Assembly: GCF_018417595.1 (NCBI RefSeq)
Contig: NZ_CP070982.1
Span: 4,019,001 to 4,083,000, forward strand
Origin: Pseudomonas entomophila
GTDB taxonomy: Bacteria > Pseudomonadota > Gammaproteobacteria > Pseudomonadales > Pseudomonadaceae
DNA length: 64,000 nt
Reading direction: 5' to 3'
The position numbers were made by a program, and so were the translations under genes. Positions 1-8,778 of the stretch are shown here, one piece after another; the first letter of the stretch is position 1, and every line of letters begins with the position of its first letter. The notes beneath the pieces were generated by a model, which saw only the letters and a list, made by a program, of their open reading frames with translations, did no database searches and was not told the DNA's origin.

Positions 1-805
1 CCAGCGGCGCCTGCATCTGCGCTTTCCAGCGCTCGACATTGCGCTGCAGCACGGCCTCGGTCGCCCCGGAGATCGGCAATTCTGTCAGTTTTTTTGCCAG
101 TTGTCCGCGCAACCAACTGTCGTTGCAAGCCGAGTTGTGCGACACCGCCAGGTAAAGGCCTGGGCGGTCCACCGGCAGCCCCCGGGCGACCAGGTCATTA
201 CCCACCCCCAGGCTCTGGGCCATGGCCATGCCGGAGTATCGCCCCGCCAGCACATAGTCGACCTGGCCAAGCACCAGTTTCTGGAATGCCTGCGTGAGGT
301 TCTGCGCCGGCTCCAGCCTCAGCTGGGTCTTGGCAAACGCTTCGAATGCCGGCGTCAACCGAGCCTTTTCCGACAGACTTCCCTGGTAGCGGGCCAGATC
401 CGCCGGCCCCTCGAACGCAAGCGTCGCGTCATGCCGGGTCCATACCAGGTACTCGTTGAGCTGCAGCGCCGGGTGGATATAGTCCAATGCAGTCAGCTGG
501 GCGACCTGCATGGGGGTGTCGAGCAGCAGGTCCATGCGCCCACTGCGCACCTCCTCCAGCGCCTGGTCACGCCGACCGGCATGCAGCACCTCCACCTTCA
601 CCCCCAACTCGCTCGCCGCCTGGCGCAGCAGGTCGACGTTGGCGCCAATCAGGTGCTTCGGATCGTTCGGGTCCTGCCAGGAATAGGGCGGCGCATCCGG
701 GCTGCCCGTGGCCACCAGCCGCTCGCATTTGCCCACCGCCCACACCGAGGTCGACAGCAGTGCCAGCGCACAGGCCAGCATCCCCTTGCTCGAGCGCAAC
801 GCCAT
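1..805 (-). CDS. Periplasmic substrate-binding protein, SBP_bac_3 type (C-terminus outside window)
   Basis: About 268 residues are visible; the 3' end is cut by the window edge. The N-terminus is a Sec signal peptide (MALRSSKGMLACALALLSTS, cleavage probably after VWA). The mature part has the family-3 solute-binding fold seen in amino-acid ABC transporters and lytic enzymes: a first strand with GSPDAPPYSW, then GANVDLLRQAASELGVKVEV, then RSGRMDLLLDTPM. The start at 805 is supported by an AAGGAG ribosome site about 7 bases upstream. No permease or ATPase gene lies beside it, so it may be an orphan binding protein serving a distant transporter. The ligand cannot be told from sequence. Confidence 0.8.
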   Translation of the reverse strand, partial: MALRSSKGMLACALALLSTSVWAVGKCERLVATGSPDAPPYSWQDPNDPKHLIGANVDLLRQAASELGVKVEVLHAGRRDQALEEVRSGRMDLLLDTPMQVAQLTALDYIHPALQLNEYLVWTRHDATLAFEGPADLARYQGSLSEKARLTPAFEAFAKTQLRLEPAQNLTQAFQKLVLGQVDYVLAGRYSGMAMAQSLGVGNDLVARGLPVDRPGLYLAVSHNSACNDSWLRGQLAKKLTELPISGATEAVLQRNVERWKAQMQAPL

Positions 806-831
806 GCAACACTCCTTGCATCCATAAAAAA

Positions 832-868
832 AGCCCGGCCCTCAACAAGAGGGCCGGGCTTCTTTATA
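832..868. terminator. Bidirectional Rho-independent terminator
   Basis: A perfect 12-bp GC-rich stem (832-843 with 849-860, loop AACAA) has an A-run on the left and T-rich sequence on the right. On the minus strand it lies just past etfA and ends in a run of U, so it should terminate etfBA before the binding-protein gene. Confidence 0.85.
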
Positions 869-883
869 AGTGAAGCCGCCGGA

Positions 884-1813
884 TCAGACCAGCTTTTCCA
901 ACTCCGGAACCGCTTCGAACAGGTCGGCAACCAGGCCGTAGTCGGCCACCTGGAAGATCGGTGCCTCCTCGTCCTTGTTGATCGCAACGATCACTTTCGA
1001 GTCCTTCATACCGGCCAAGTGCTGGATTGCGCCGGAGATACCGACGGCGATGTACAGCTGCGGCGCAACGATCTTGCCGGTCTGGCCGACCTGCATGTCG
1101 TTCGGCACGAAGCCTGCGTCGACTGCGGCGCGCGAGGCACCGACGGCGGCGCCGAGCTTGTCGGCCAGGGCGTACAGGTGCTTGAAGTTGTCACCGTTGC
1201 CCATGCCGCGACCGCCGGAAACGACGATCTTGGCGGCGGTCAGCTCAGGGCGATCGGACTTGGCCAGCTCTTCGTTGACGAAGGCCGACTTGCCGGCGTC
1301 ATGAGCGGCAGCGACCGCTTCGACGGCGGCCGAGCCACCTTCGGCGGCCACGGCATCGAAGCCGGTGGTACGCACGGTGATGACCTTGACCGCGGCGCTC
1401 GATTGCACGGTGGCAATGGCGTTACCGGCGTAGATCGGGCGCTTGAAGGTGTCGGCGGATTCGACCGAGATGATCTCGGAAATCTGGTCGACGTCCAGCA
1501 GCGCGGCAACACGCGGCAGGATGTTCTTGCCGTTGGTGGTGGCCGGAGCCAGCACGTGGCTGTAACCCTTGGCCAGCTCGGTTACCAGCGGCGCGACGTT
1601 TTCCGGCAGGGCGTGGGCGTAGGCAGCGTTGTCCGCGACCAGCACCTTGGCCACGCCGGCGATCTTGGCGGCGGATTCGGCGACGCCACCGACGTTCTGG
1701 CCAGCGACCAGCACGTGCACATCACCACCAATCTTGGCGGCGGCAGCGACAGTGTTCAGGGTGGCCGGGGCTACGGCACCGTTTTCGTGTTCAGCGACAA
1801 CCAGGATAGTCAT
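884..1813 (-). CDS. etfA: Electron transfer flavoprotein subunit alpha
   Basis: This is the FAD-binding alpha subunit of ETF. It accepts electrons from acyl-CoA and other flavin dehydrogenases and passes them to ETF:ubiquinone oxidoreductase. The 309 residues match the family length. The C-terminal FAD domain has the ETF-alpha signature, with [20 protein letters not shown] followed by [15 protein letters not shown], and an upstream [12 protein letters not shown] motif. Its ATG directly follows the TAA of etfB (TAAATG), so the two are translationally coupled in one operon. A strong terminator follows. Confidence 0.97.
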   Translation of the reverse strand: MTILVVAEHENGAVAPATLNTVAAAAKIGGDVHVLVAGQNVGGVAESAAKIAGVAKVLVADNAAYAHALPENVAPLVTELAKGYSHVLAPATTNGKNILPRVAALLDVDQISEIISVESADTFKRPIYAGNAIATVQSSAAVKVITVRTTGFDAVAAEGGSAAVEAVAAAHDAGKSAFVNEELAKSDRPELTAAKIVVSGGRGMGNGDNFKHLYALADKLGAAVGASRAAVDAGFVPNDMQVGQTGKIVAPQLYIAVGISGAIQHLAGMKDSKVIVAINKDEEAPIFQVADYGLVADLFEAVPELEKLV

Positions 1814-2563
1814 TTAGATTACCTTCGCTTCGTTCTTCAGCTTCTCGACCAGTTCGGCCACCGACTTGACCTTGATACCCGCGCTGCGGGCGGCAGGCGC
1901 TTCGACCTTGAGGGTCTTGCTGGTGGAGGCGAGGGAAACGCCCAGCGCATCTGGAGTAACGGTCTCCAGCGGCTTCTTCTTGGCCTTCATGATGTTCGGC
2001 AGCGACGCGTAGCGTGGCTCGTTCAGGCGCAGGTCGGTGGTGACGATGGCTGGCAGGTTCAACGCAACGGTCTGCAGGCCGCCATCGATTTCACGGGTGA
2101 CGTTGACCTTGTCGCCGGCGACTTCGACCTTGGAGGCGAAGGTGCCTTGGGCGTAGCCGGTCAGCGCGGCCAACATCTGGCCGGTCTGGTTGTTGTCACT
2201 GTCGATGGCTTGCTTGCCGAGGATGACCAGCTGCGGCTGCTCTTTATCGACAACGGCTTTCAGCGCCTTGGCCACGGCCAGGGAGCTCAGCTCATCAGTG
2301 GCTTCGACCAGGATGGCGCGGTCGGCGCCCAGGGCCAGGGCGGTACGCAGTTGTTCCTGCGCGGCGGTCGGCCCGATGCTGACGACGACGATTTCGCTCG
2401 CCACGCCCTTTTCTTTCAGGCGGACGGCTTCTTCCACGGCGATTTCGCAGAAGGGGTTCATGGACATCTTGACGTTTGCAAGGTCAACGCCGGAGTTGTC
2501 CGCCTTGACGCGAACCTTGACGTTGTAGTCGACCACTCGTTTGACAGCTACAAGAACCTTCAT
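1814..2563 (-). CDS. etfB: Electron transfer flavoprotein subunit beta
   Basis: Beta subunit of ETF, 249 residues, the usual length. It starts [20 protein letters not shown] as in other proteobacterial EtfB, has the nucleotide-binding segment [20 protein letters not shown], and the ETF-beta signature around [21 protein letters not shown]. It is the first gene of the etfBA operon. The upstream 540-bp divergent region holds a PsrA-type operator, suggesting control by fatty-acid status. Confidence 0.97.
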   Translation of the reverse strand: MKVLVAVKRVVDYNVKVRVKADNSGVDLANVKMSMNPFCEIAVEEAVRLKEKGVASEIVVVSIGPTAAQEQLRTALALGADRAILVEATDELSSLAVAKALKAVVDKEQPQLVILGKQAIDSDNNQTGQMLAALTGYAQGTFASKVEVAGDKVNVTREIDGGLQTVALNLPAIVTTDLRLNEPRYASLPNIMKAKKKPLETVTPDALGVSLASTSKTLKVEAPAARSAGIKVKSVAELVEKLKNEAKVI

Positions 2564-2937
2564 GGATTCCTCGTTACTCTCCGGTGAAAAGAAGATCGCC
2601 TGGGGGCTGCCCGGCGAATGCGCGTGGGTACAAGGGCACCTCTAAAAACGTTCCGGGGCGGGAAAATTTCAAGTGACCGATCAGTCCTGTCACGACCTTG
2701 GATTCGAAAACCCTCGGGTCATTTTCTGTCGTGGCGTGTAGACTCCACTACAAAGCCTGATTCGGCCCGCAAACCCTGCTCCACGCCTGGTCTTTAGGGG
2801 TGCACCTGCGCCCGACGGTCAGCCTACGGCGAGCGTAAAAGCGCTCGTATCTTGACCGTAACACCCAATCCGGTCAATACGGCAAATTGGCCACCCTCCA
2901 GCCGCGTACCTTTGATTTTACTGGGCTCCGGCAAATT

Positions 2938-2951
2938 CAAACAAACGTTTG
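2938..2951. promoter_or_regulatory. PsrA-type operator
   Basis: The site reads CAAAC-N4-GTTTG, an exact fit to the PsrA consensus (G/C)AAAC-N2-4-GTTT(G/C). PsrA is a TetR regulator whose DNA binding responds to long-chain fatty acids, and in P. aeruginosa the etf genes are, from memory, among its targets. The site abuts the -35 of the ETF-QO promoter. The psrA gene itself is at 61685-62383. Confidence 0.75.
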
Positions 2952-2953
2952 TA

Positions 2954-2982
2954 TTGGACCCGTCAAGTGGTGTAGATATAAT
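2954..2982 (+). promoter_or_regulatory. Sigma-70 promoter of the ETF-QO gene
   Basis: TTGGAC (2954-2959) and TATAAT (2977-2982) are separated by 17 bp. The promoter sits about 120 bp before the GTG start and immediately downstream of the PsrA-type operator. Confidence 0.65.
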
Positions 2983-3105
2983 GCGCGGCCAAGACAAGAC
3001 GGTGTAGTCCGTCATCCACGAAGCTACAGCAGCCGCACGCCGTGCATGACCGTCAAGCACCCATAAGACAAGCAACAGCGATGAGCCTTGAGTAGGAGAG
3101 AACCA

Positions 3106-4770
3106 GTGGAACGCGAATACATGGAATTCGACGTGGTCATCGTCGGCGCAGGCCCGGCCGGCCTGTCCGCCGCCTGCCGCCTGAAGCAGAAGGCCGCCGA
3201 AGCCGGTAGCGAGATCAGCGTCTGCGTGGTCGAGAAAGGCTCCGAAGTCGGCGCCCACATCCTCTCCGGCGCGGTGTTCGAGCCCCGCGCCCTGAACGAG
3301 CTGTTCCCCGACTGGAAGGAACTCGGCGCGCCGCTGAACACCGAAGTTAAGCGCGACGACATCTATGTGCTCAAGGATGCCGGCAGCTCGACCAAGGTCC
3401 CCGACCTGTTCGTGCCCAAGACCATGCACAACCAGGGCAACTACATCATCTCCCTGGGTAACCTGTGCCGCTGGCTGGCCCAGCAGGCCGAGAACCTGGG
3501 CGTGGAGATCTACCCGGGTTTCGCCGCGCAAGAGGCGCTGTTCGATGAAAACGGCGTGGTCCGCGGCATCGTGACCGGCGACCTGGGCGTCGACCGCGAA
3601 GGCCACCCGAAGGATGGCCTGTACACCCCGGGCATGGAACTGCGTGCCAAGTACACCCTGTTCGCCGAAGGTTGCCGCGGCCATATCGGCAAGCAGCTGA
3701 TCAAGCGCTTCGACCTGGACAACGAATCCGACGTCCAGCACTACGGCATTGGCCTCAAGGAAATCTGGGAAATCGACCCGGCCAAGCACGAGCAAGGCCT
3801 GGTGGTGCACACCGCTGGCTGGCCGCTGGATGTGATGAGCAAGGACAACACCGGTGGTTCGTTCCTCTATCACCTGGAGAATAACCAGGTGGTGGTCGGC
3901 CTGATCGTCGACCTCTCGTACGCCAACCCGTACCTCTCGCCGTTCGACGAGTTCCAGCGCCTGAAGCACCACCCGGTGATGGCCCAGTACCTCGAAGGCG
4001 GCAAGCGCATCAGCTACGGCGCCCGCGCCATCTGCAAGGGCGGCTTCAACTCGCTGCCGAAGATGGTGTTCAATGGCGGCGCGCTGATCGGCTGCGACCT
4101 GGGCACCCTGAACTTCGCCAAGATCAAGGGCAGCCACACCGCGATGAAGTCCGGCATGCTCGCGGCCGAAGCCGTGGCCGATGCGCTGATCGCCGGCAGC
4201 GAGGGCGGTGATCAACTGAACGGCTATGTCAGTGCGTTCAAGGCCAGCTGGCTGCACGAGGAACTGTTCGCCAGCCGCAATTTCGGCCCGGCCATGCACA
4301 AGTTCGGCCCGCTGCTGGGCGCTGCGTTCAACTACGTCGACCAGAACTGGTTCGGCGGCAAGCTGCCGTTCACCCTGCACGACACCAAGCCGGACTACGC
4401 TTGCCTCAAGCTCGCCGCCGACTCGCAGAAGATCGACTACCCGAAACCAGACGGCAAGCTCAGCTTCGACAAGCTCAGCTCGGTGTTCCTCTCCAGCACC
4501 AACCATGAAGAGGAACAACCCTGCCACCTGAAGCTGACCGACCCGAACATCCCGATCGCCAGCAACCTGCCGCTGTACGACGAACCGGCGCAGCGCTACT
4601 GCCCGGCCGGCGTGTACGAGGTGGTCACCCAGGAAGACGGCAACAAGCGCTTCCAGATCAACGCGCAAAACTGCGTGCACTGCAAGACCTGCGACATCAA
4701 GGACCCGGCCCAGAACATCACCTGGGTCACCCCTGAAGGCGCCGGAGGGCCGAACTACCCGAACATGTAA
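3106..4770 (+). CDS. Electron transfer flavoprotein-ubiquinone oxidoreductase
   Basis: Membrane-associated FAD/4Fe-4S enzyme that oxidises reduced ETF and reduces ubiquinone, linking beta-oxidation and amino-acid catabolism to respiration. The 554 residues match the family. An N-terminal dinucleotide site (VVIVGAGPAGLSAACRLK) is followed by the ubiquinone/FAD domain. The C-terminus has the 4Fe-4S cluster cysteines (CPAGVYE, then NCVHCKTCDIKDP) and ends NITWVTPEGAGGPNYPNM as in other ETF-QO. I chose the GTG at 3106 because an AGGAG site lies 6-10 bases upstream and the protein then begins with the conserved EREYMEFDVV; a TTG 18 bases earlier is unlikely. Confidence 0.97.
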   Translation: MEREYMEFDVVIVGAGPAGLSAACRLKQKAAEAGSEISVCVVEKGSEVGAHILSGAVFEPRALNELFPDWKELGAPLNTEVKRDDIYVLKDAGSSTKVPDLFVPKTMHNQGNYIISLGNLCRWLAQQAENLGVEIYPGFAAQEALFDENGVVRGIVTGDLGVDREGHPKDGLYTPGMELRAKYTLFAEGCRGHIGKQLIKRFDLDNESDVQHYGIGLKEIWEIDPAKHEQGLVVHTAGWPLDVMSKDNTGGSFLYHLENNQVVVGLIVDLSYANPYLSPFDEFQRLKHHPVMAQYLEGGKRISYGARAICKGGFNSLPKMVFNGGALIGCDLGTLNFAKIKGSHTAMKSGMLAAEAVADALIAGSEGGDQLNGYVSAFKASWLHEELFASRNFGPAMHKFGPLLGAAFNYVDQNWFGGKLPFTLHDTKPDYACLKLAADSQKIDYPKPDGKLSFDKLSSVFLSSTNHEEEQPCHLKLTDPNIPIASNLPLYDEPAQRYCPAGVYEVVTQEDGNKRFQINAQNCVHCKTCDIKDPAQNITWVTPEGAGGPNYPNM

Positions 4771-4788
4771 GCCCTGCCCTTGCGGCAA

Positions 4789-4826
4789 GAAAAAGCCCCC
4801 TGGCCATGAGGCCCGGGGGCTTTTTC
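4789..4826 (+). terminator. Rho-independent terminator after ETF-QO
   Basis: The stem AAAAGCCCCC (4791-4800) pairs with GGGGGCTTTT (4815-4824) and is followed by more T. It lies between convergent genes and may serve both. Confidence 0.85.
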
Positions 4827-4860
4827 GTGTCTGCCTCAATGCACTACAGCCATTAACAAC

Positions 4861-6186
4861 TCATTTGTCACCACACAAGATCGGCATCGGTTCGGCACCA
4901 GACATCAGCGACTCCCGGCGCCCGAAATAGAGGGCCGTAAACAGCCCCACCACGCCCATTGCCAGACAAAAACCGACACACACCCACGGGCTCCACGGCA
5001 TCAGTGCAATCAACACCAGCGGCGTAATGCTCGCCCACAGCGCATAGGCGACGTTATAGGTGAAGGATATTCCCGACACCCGGATTTCAGCCGGGAACAA
5101 CCCGACCATCACCGACGGCACCACCCCCACCACGCCACAGGACAACCCAGCCAGGGCATAGGCCAGCCAGATCACGCCCCACTGCCCCACCAGGCTGGCA
5201 TAGAGCGCACCAACGCCCAGCGGCAGCAGCAAGCTGTAGATCATCAGCGCACGCCAGGCGCCGATACGGTCGACCAGCAAACCGGCCAGCACGCAACCGA
5301 TATTGAGAAAGACGATGCCCACGCTGCTTAAGGCGAAAGTGTGCCCAGCGCTCATGCCGAAACGCTGCTGCATCACCGTGGGCGTGATCACCACCAGCAC
5401 CACCACCGCCGACGTCAGCACGCAAGTGAGCAGTGCCGCGGGAATCAAGGACCGGCGATGCTCGCCCAGCACCGTGCGTAACGGGAACGCCACCGGACGC
5501 GCCTGACGCTCGCGCAGGGCCAGGAACACCGGTGTCTCGCTGAGCCAGCGGCGCAGCCAGACACCGATCACACCGAACACGCCCCCCAGCAGGAACGGAT
5601 AACGCCAGGCGTAATCGAGAATCTCCTGGGGCGTGTAGAGCTGCGCCAGCAAGGTTGCGGTCAGCGCCCCGAGCAGGTAGCCGAAGGTCAACCCGGCTTG
5701 CAGGAAGCCCAGCGCATAGCCACGCCGCCCAGCCGGAGCATGCTCGGCAACGAAGGTCCAGGCGCTGGGCACCTCGCCGCCCACGGCGGCCCCCTGGAGA
5801 ATACGCAGGGCCAGCAGGATCAGCGGCGCGGCGTAGCCGATGTCGGCGTAGGTCGGCATCACGCCGATCAGCAGGCAGGGCAGCGCCATCATCAGGATGC
5901 TCAGGCTGAACACCCGCTTGCGCCCCAGGTGGTCGGCGAAGTGGGCCATCAGGATCCCGCCCAGCGGCCGCGCCAGGTAGCCCGTGACGAAGATCCCGAA
6001 GCTCTGCAGCAGGCGTAGCCACTCCGGCATCTCGGGCGGGAAGAACAGCTGGCTGAGGGTCAGGGCGAAGAACACGAAGATGATGAAATCGTAGATTTCC
6101 AGGGCGCCGCCCAGCGCCGCCAGGCCCAAGGTCCGGTGGTCGCCGCGGCTGAACCGGGGCGCGCGGGCGGTATCGATGGCAGTCAT
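4861..6186 (-). CDS. MFS transporter, metabolite:H+ symporter type
   Basis: A 441-residue inner-membrane protein with about 12 hydrophobic segments. The MHS features are visible: an N-terminal LGGALEIYDFIIFVFFALTL segment, the loop 2-3 motif HFADHLGRKRVF, and RILQGAAVGGEVPSAWTFVA in helix 4-5. Family members carry dicarboxylates, shikimate, proline/betaine or similar metabolites with protons. The substrate cannot be assigned. It stands alone between the ETF-QO terminator and the pyoverdine block. Confidence 0.88.
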   Translation of the reverse strand: MTAIDTARAPRFSRGDHRTLGLAALGGALEIYDFIIFVFFALTLSQLFFPPEMPEWLRLLQSFGIFVTGYLARPLGGILMAHFADHLGRKRVFSLSILMMALPCLLIGVMPTYADIGYAAPLILLALRILQGAAVGGEVPSAWTFVAEHAPAGRRGYALGFLQAGLTFGYLLGALTATLLAQLYTPQEILDYAWRYPFLLGGVFGVIGVWLRRWLSETPVFLALRERQARPVAFPLRTVLGEHRRSLIPAALLTCVLTSAVVVLVVITPTVMQQRFGMSAGHTFALSSVGIVFLNIGCVLAGLLVDRIGAWRALMIYSLLLPLGVGALYASLVGQWGVIWLAYALAGLSCGVVGVVPSVMVGLFPAEIRVSGISFTYNVAYALWASITPLVLIALMPWSPWVCVGFCLAMGVVGLFTALYFGRRESLMSGAEPMPILCGDK

Positions 6187-6255
6187 GGCAGGTTCCGCAA
6201 CTTGGCAAAAGGCCAGAGGATAGCAAATGCCGAGGACGCGGGACCGCTTACGGGC

Positions 6256-6741
6256 TCAAGAAGAGCGGCTGAACACCGTCTGGGCGAAGTTCATCCGTCG
6301 CTTGGGGTAACCATTGCCGCCGGCCAGGCTCGGCGGCAATGGTATCTCACCGACCTTCAGCGGCATGTCGATGATCGCCATGAACGTCTCCATGGCCTGG
6401 TTGTCGGGCACCCCGGGCAGACTGACGCTCACGGCCTGGCGCTCGCCCACCGGCACGGCCGGGATCTTCAGCTTCAGGGAGTGGTAGAGCAAGGCATGCT
6501 GGATCTGCGCGCTGACCCGGCAGAAACGCGCCAGGTCGACTCCCGCGTGGCTGGCCAGCTCGATGTTGCCGACCAGCAGGTTGAACGGCTGCAGGGCACT
6601 GTGCACCAGACGCTGCAGGTCGTCGAAGCTCTCCACCGGGGCAATGCGGTAGTAGCCCAGGCCATTGAGCAGTTTTTCCAGCTGCAGCCGCTGGTCGGGG
6701 TGCTCATCCGCGATGAGGATGCGCAAGGTCTTGTTCGGCAT
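6256..6741 (-). CDS. Receiver-like protein without phospho-acceptor Asp
   Basis: A 161-residue stand-alone response-regulator-like domain with no output domain. The N-terminus RILIADEHPDQRLQLEKLL is a good beta1-alpha1 with the acidic pair. Where beta3 should carry the phosphorylated Asp the sequence is NLLVGNIEL, with Asn at about residue 59. The alpha5/beta5 region is weak, and a roughly 40-residue C-terminal tail has no known motif. It may act as a phosphorylation-independent adaptor or be decaying. The start at M (6741) gives the best match to receiver N-termini; a longer in-frame start at 6894 adds a low-quality extension. It lies downstream of the ECF sigma gene on the same strand. Confidence 0.6.
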   Translation of the reverse strand: MPNKTLRILIADEHPDQRLQLEKLLNGLGYYRIAPVESFDDLQRLVHSALQPFNLLVGNIELASHAGVDLARFCRVSAQIQHALLYHSLKLKIPAVPVGERQAVSVSLPGVPDNQAMETFMAIIDMPLKVGEIPLPPSLAGGNGYPKRRMNFAQTVFSRSS

Positions 6742-6912
6742 CGTCCGGGCCCAGGCAGCAAGGTTATGAATGAGGCTCCATGACCGAACTGCGCCCGTGA
6801 AGGCAAACGTCAGGCGCAGCGCCTGAGCGGGGTCTTTATTGATAGTTGTCTTGAAACATCCAGAAATCAAGTTGCCACTACAGGAAATTTTCACCCGCGC
6901 TTCACGGGGTAT

Positions 6913-7416
6913 TCAGGATTCCCAGAGGCGCATGCGCACGCGGCAGTGCTTCATGGCATTGACGATGTGCTTTTCCACCAGGCTGCGGGAAATGCCCAGG
7001 CGCTCGGCGATCTGCTGATGGGACAGGCCGTCGATCTTGCGCAGCAGGAAACTGTCGCGGCATTGCGCGCTCAACTCATTCAGGGCGCGCTGCATCAAGG
7101 CCATGCGCTGGTCGAGTTGCATGCCCTGTACCGGGGCCGGGCTGTGCCAGCGCTCGTCACTGTCGAGTATTTCCAGCGGCTCGGCCTGGCGGACCTGGTG
7201 CCGGCGATGACGATCGACCACCAGGTTCAGGGCCGTGCGGTAGAGAAAAGCGCGCGGATGTTCGATCTGCTCGCCTTCGCTACGCTCCAGCACCCGCAGG
7301 TAAGCGTCATGGGCGACATCCTCCGCAGCCTGGCGATTGCCCAGGCGTGCGGAAAGGAAACTCACCAATTCGCGATAGTAATGTTCCACGACGGCACCTG
7401 GCGTTCCCCCGCACAC
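6913..7416 (-). CDS. ECF sigma-70 factor, FecI/iron-starvation type
   Basis: A 167-residue sigma factor of the FecI family. Region 2 is visible as VEHYYRELVSFLSARLGNRQ then AEDVAHDAYLRVLER and HPRAFLYRTALNLVVDRHRR. Region 4 is NELSAQCRDSFLLRKIDGLS then QIAERLGISRSLVEKHIVNA. No anti-sigma regulator or TonB receptor gene lies beside it, unlike classical FecIRA sets. Upstream is a Fur-like site, and the neighbours are pyoverdine export genes with iron-starvation boxes, so a siderophore role is likely. The N-terminal start is uncertain: GTG at 7416 is used here, and an internal GTG at 7389 is also possible. Confidence 0.88.
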   Translation of the reverse strand: MCGGTPGAVVEHYYRELVSFLSARLGNRQAAEDVAHDAYLRVLERSEGEQIEHPRAFLYRTALNLVVDRHRRHQVRQAEPLEILDSDERWHSPAPVQGMQLDQRMALMQRALNELSAQCRDSFLLRKIDGLSHQQIAERLGISRSLVEKHIVNAMKHCRVRMRLWES

Positions 7417-7464
7417 GCACTGACCTGCAGGGCGCGGGTCTGGATGATATCAGCGTGCGATCTT

Positions 7465-7483
7465 ACAAATTATAATTATTCTC
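7465..7483 (-). promoter_or_regulatory. Candidate Fur box
   Basis: On the minus strand the 19-mer GAGAATAATTATAATTTGT matches 12 of 19 positions of the Fur consensus GATAATGATAATCATTATC. It lies in the only AT-rich stretch of the divergent region between the sigma gene and pvdR. Confidence 0.5.
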
Positions 7484-7513
7484 AGCAACACAGAGTTCAG
7501 CCACTACCGCCGT

Positions 7514-7537
7514 TAAATCGCCCTGCCTGGCATTCGT
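7514..7537 (+). promoter_or_regulatory. Iron-starvation (IS) box promoter of pvdRT-opmQ
   Basis: TAAAT (7514-7518), 16 bases, CGT (7535-7537): the exact spacing recognised by PvdS/PfrI-type iron-starvation sigma factors. It lies 64 bases before the pvdR start, and the same motif recurs upstream of pvdP and pvdH. Confidence 0.75.
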
Positions 7538-7601
7538 TTAACTGGCACCCCCGGGAACGCGCCCTGCCGTCCTCGGCCACTCCCTCCGGCTGGAAGTCCG
7601 C

Positions 7602-8777
7602 ATGACTCGCACATCCAATACTCGCCGCCTGGCCTATGCCACACTGGGCCTGCTTGGCCTGGGCAGCCTGCTGGCCTGGAAGGCCCTGCCCTTCGGCGGC
7701 GCCACCGTCAGCACCGTGCCGGTGACCCGCGCCGACATCGAGAGCAGCATCACGGCATTGGGCACCCTGCAACCCATGCGCTATGTCGATGTCGGCGCCC
7801 AGGCGTCCGGACAGATCCGCAAGTTGCATGCGCAAGCCGGCGATGAAGTGCGTCAGGGCCAACTGCTGGTCGAGATAGACCCCTCCACCCAGCAGGCCAA
7901 GCTGGATGCCGGGCGTTTCTCGATCGAAAACCTCAAGGCCCAGCTCGCCGAGCAACGCGCCCAGTTCGTCCTCGCCCAGCAGCAGTATCAGCGCCAGCAC
8001 GACCTGGCCGCCGCTGGCGCCACGCGCCAGGAAGACCTGCAGGCAGCCCAGGCCCAACTGAAAGTGACCCAGGCGCGTATCGACATGTACCAGGCCCAGA
8101 TCCGTCAGGCCCAAGCCAGCCTGCGCAGCGACGAGGCGGAGTTGGGCTACACCCGTATCTACGCCCCCATGGACGGTACCGTGGTGGCGGTGGATGCCCG
8201 CGAGGGGCAAACCCTCAATGCCCAGCAGCAGACACCGTTGATCCTGCGCATAGCCAAACTGTCGCCGATGACCGTCTGGGCCCAGGTCTCCGAGGCGGAC
8301 ATCGGCAAGGTCAAACCCGGCATGACCGCCTACTTCACCACCCTGGCCGGTGGCAAGCGGCGCTGGAGCAGCACCGTCAGGCAGATCCTGCCGATCCCGC
8401 CCAAGCCACTGGAGCAGTCCGGCCAGGGCAGCGGCAGCCCGGCCAGCGCCACGGCCGGCACCAGCGCCAGCAAGGTGGTGCAATACACCGTGCTGCTGGA
8501 TGTCGAGAACCCCGACGGCGCCCTGATGGCCGAGATGACCACCCAGGTGTTCTTCGTCGCCGGCCAGGCCAGCCAGGTGCTCAGCGCCCCGCTGGCGGCG
8601 CTCGACGAAACGCCCGGCAGCGAGCTGCGCCTGGCCCAGGTGCTCAACGCTGATGGCAAGGTCGAGGCGCGCCAGGTGCGCACCGGGCTGAGCGACCGGT
8701 TGCGCGTGCAGATCCTCGACGGCCTGCGCGAAGGCGAACGCCTGATCATCGGCGCGCCTATCGCCAGCGGAGGCTGA
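7602..8777 (+). CDS. pvdR: Pyoverdine efflux periplasmic adaptor PvdR (MacA family)
   Basis: Membrane-fusion subunit of the PvdRT-OpmQ tripartite pump, which recycles and secretes pyoverdine. The 391 residues hold one N-terminal membrane anchor ([17 protein letters not shown]), the lipoyl/barrel part ([37 protein letters not shown]), a long alpha-hairpin coiled coil at about residues 105-185, and the returning lipoyl half ([20 protein letters not shown]). It is followed after 1 base by pvdT and then opmQ, so the three form an operon. Homology alone would allow a macrolide MacA call; the iron-starvation box and pyoverdine neighbours support PvdR. Confidence 0.88.
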   Translation: MTRTSNTRRLAYATLGLLGLGSLLAWKALPFGGATVSTVPVTRADIESSITALGTLQPMRYVDVGAQASGQIRKLHAQAGDEVRQGQLLVEIDPSTQQAKLDAGRFSIENLKAQLAEQRAQFVLAQQQYQRQHDLAAAGATRQEDLQAAQAQLKVTQARIDMYQAQIRQAQASLRSDEAELGYTRIYAPMDGTVVAVDAREGQTLNAQQQTPLILRIAKLSPMTVWAQVSEADIGKVKPGMTAYFTTLAGGKRRWSSTVRQILPIPPKPLEQSGQGSGSPASATAGTSASKVVQYTVLLDVENPDGALMAEMTTQVFFVAGQASQVLSAPLAALDETPGSELRLAQVLNADGKVEARQVRTGLSDRLRVQILDGLREGERLIIGAPIASGG

Positions 8778-8778
8778 C

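Larger units (their letters stand above)
2564..3105. other. Divergent intergenic region etfB / ETF-QO
   Basis: There is no convincing gene in these 540 bp. The ETF-QO-proximal third holds a palindromic PsrA-type operator and a good sigma-70 promoter. The etfB-proximal part would be a leader of up to about 370 nt if etfBA starts near the same operator; I saw no clear hairpin or small ORF in it. Confidence 0.6.

Noticed and set aside
101..2587. Plus-strand open frame of 828 codons
   Set aside because: It runs antisense to the binding-protein gene and etfBA, which are certain. Long antisense frames are expected in high-G+C DNA, and the translation has no family motifs.
2824..4839. Minus-strand open frame of 671 codons
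   Set aside because: Antisense to the clear ETF-QO gene; repetitive Val/Ala/Gly/His composition typical of shadow frames.
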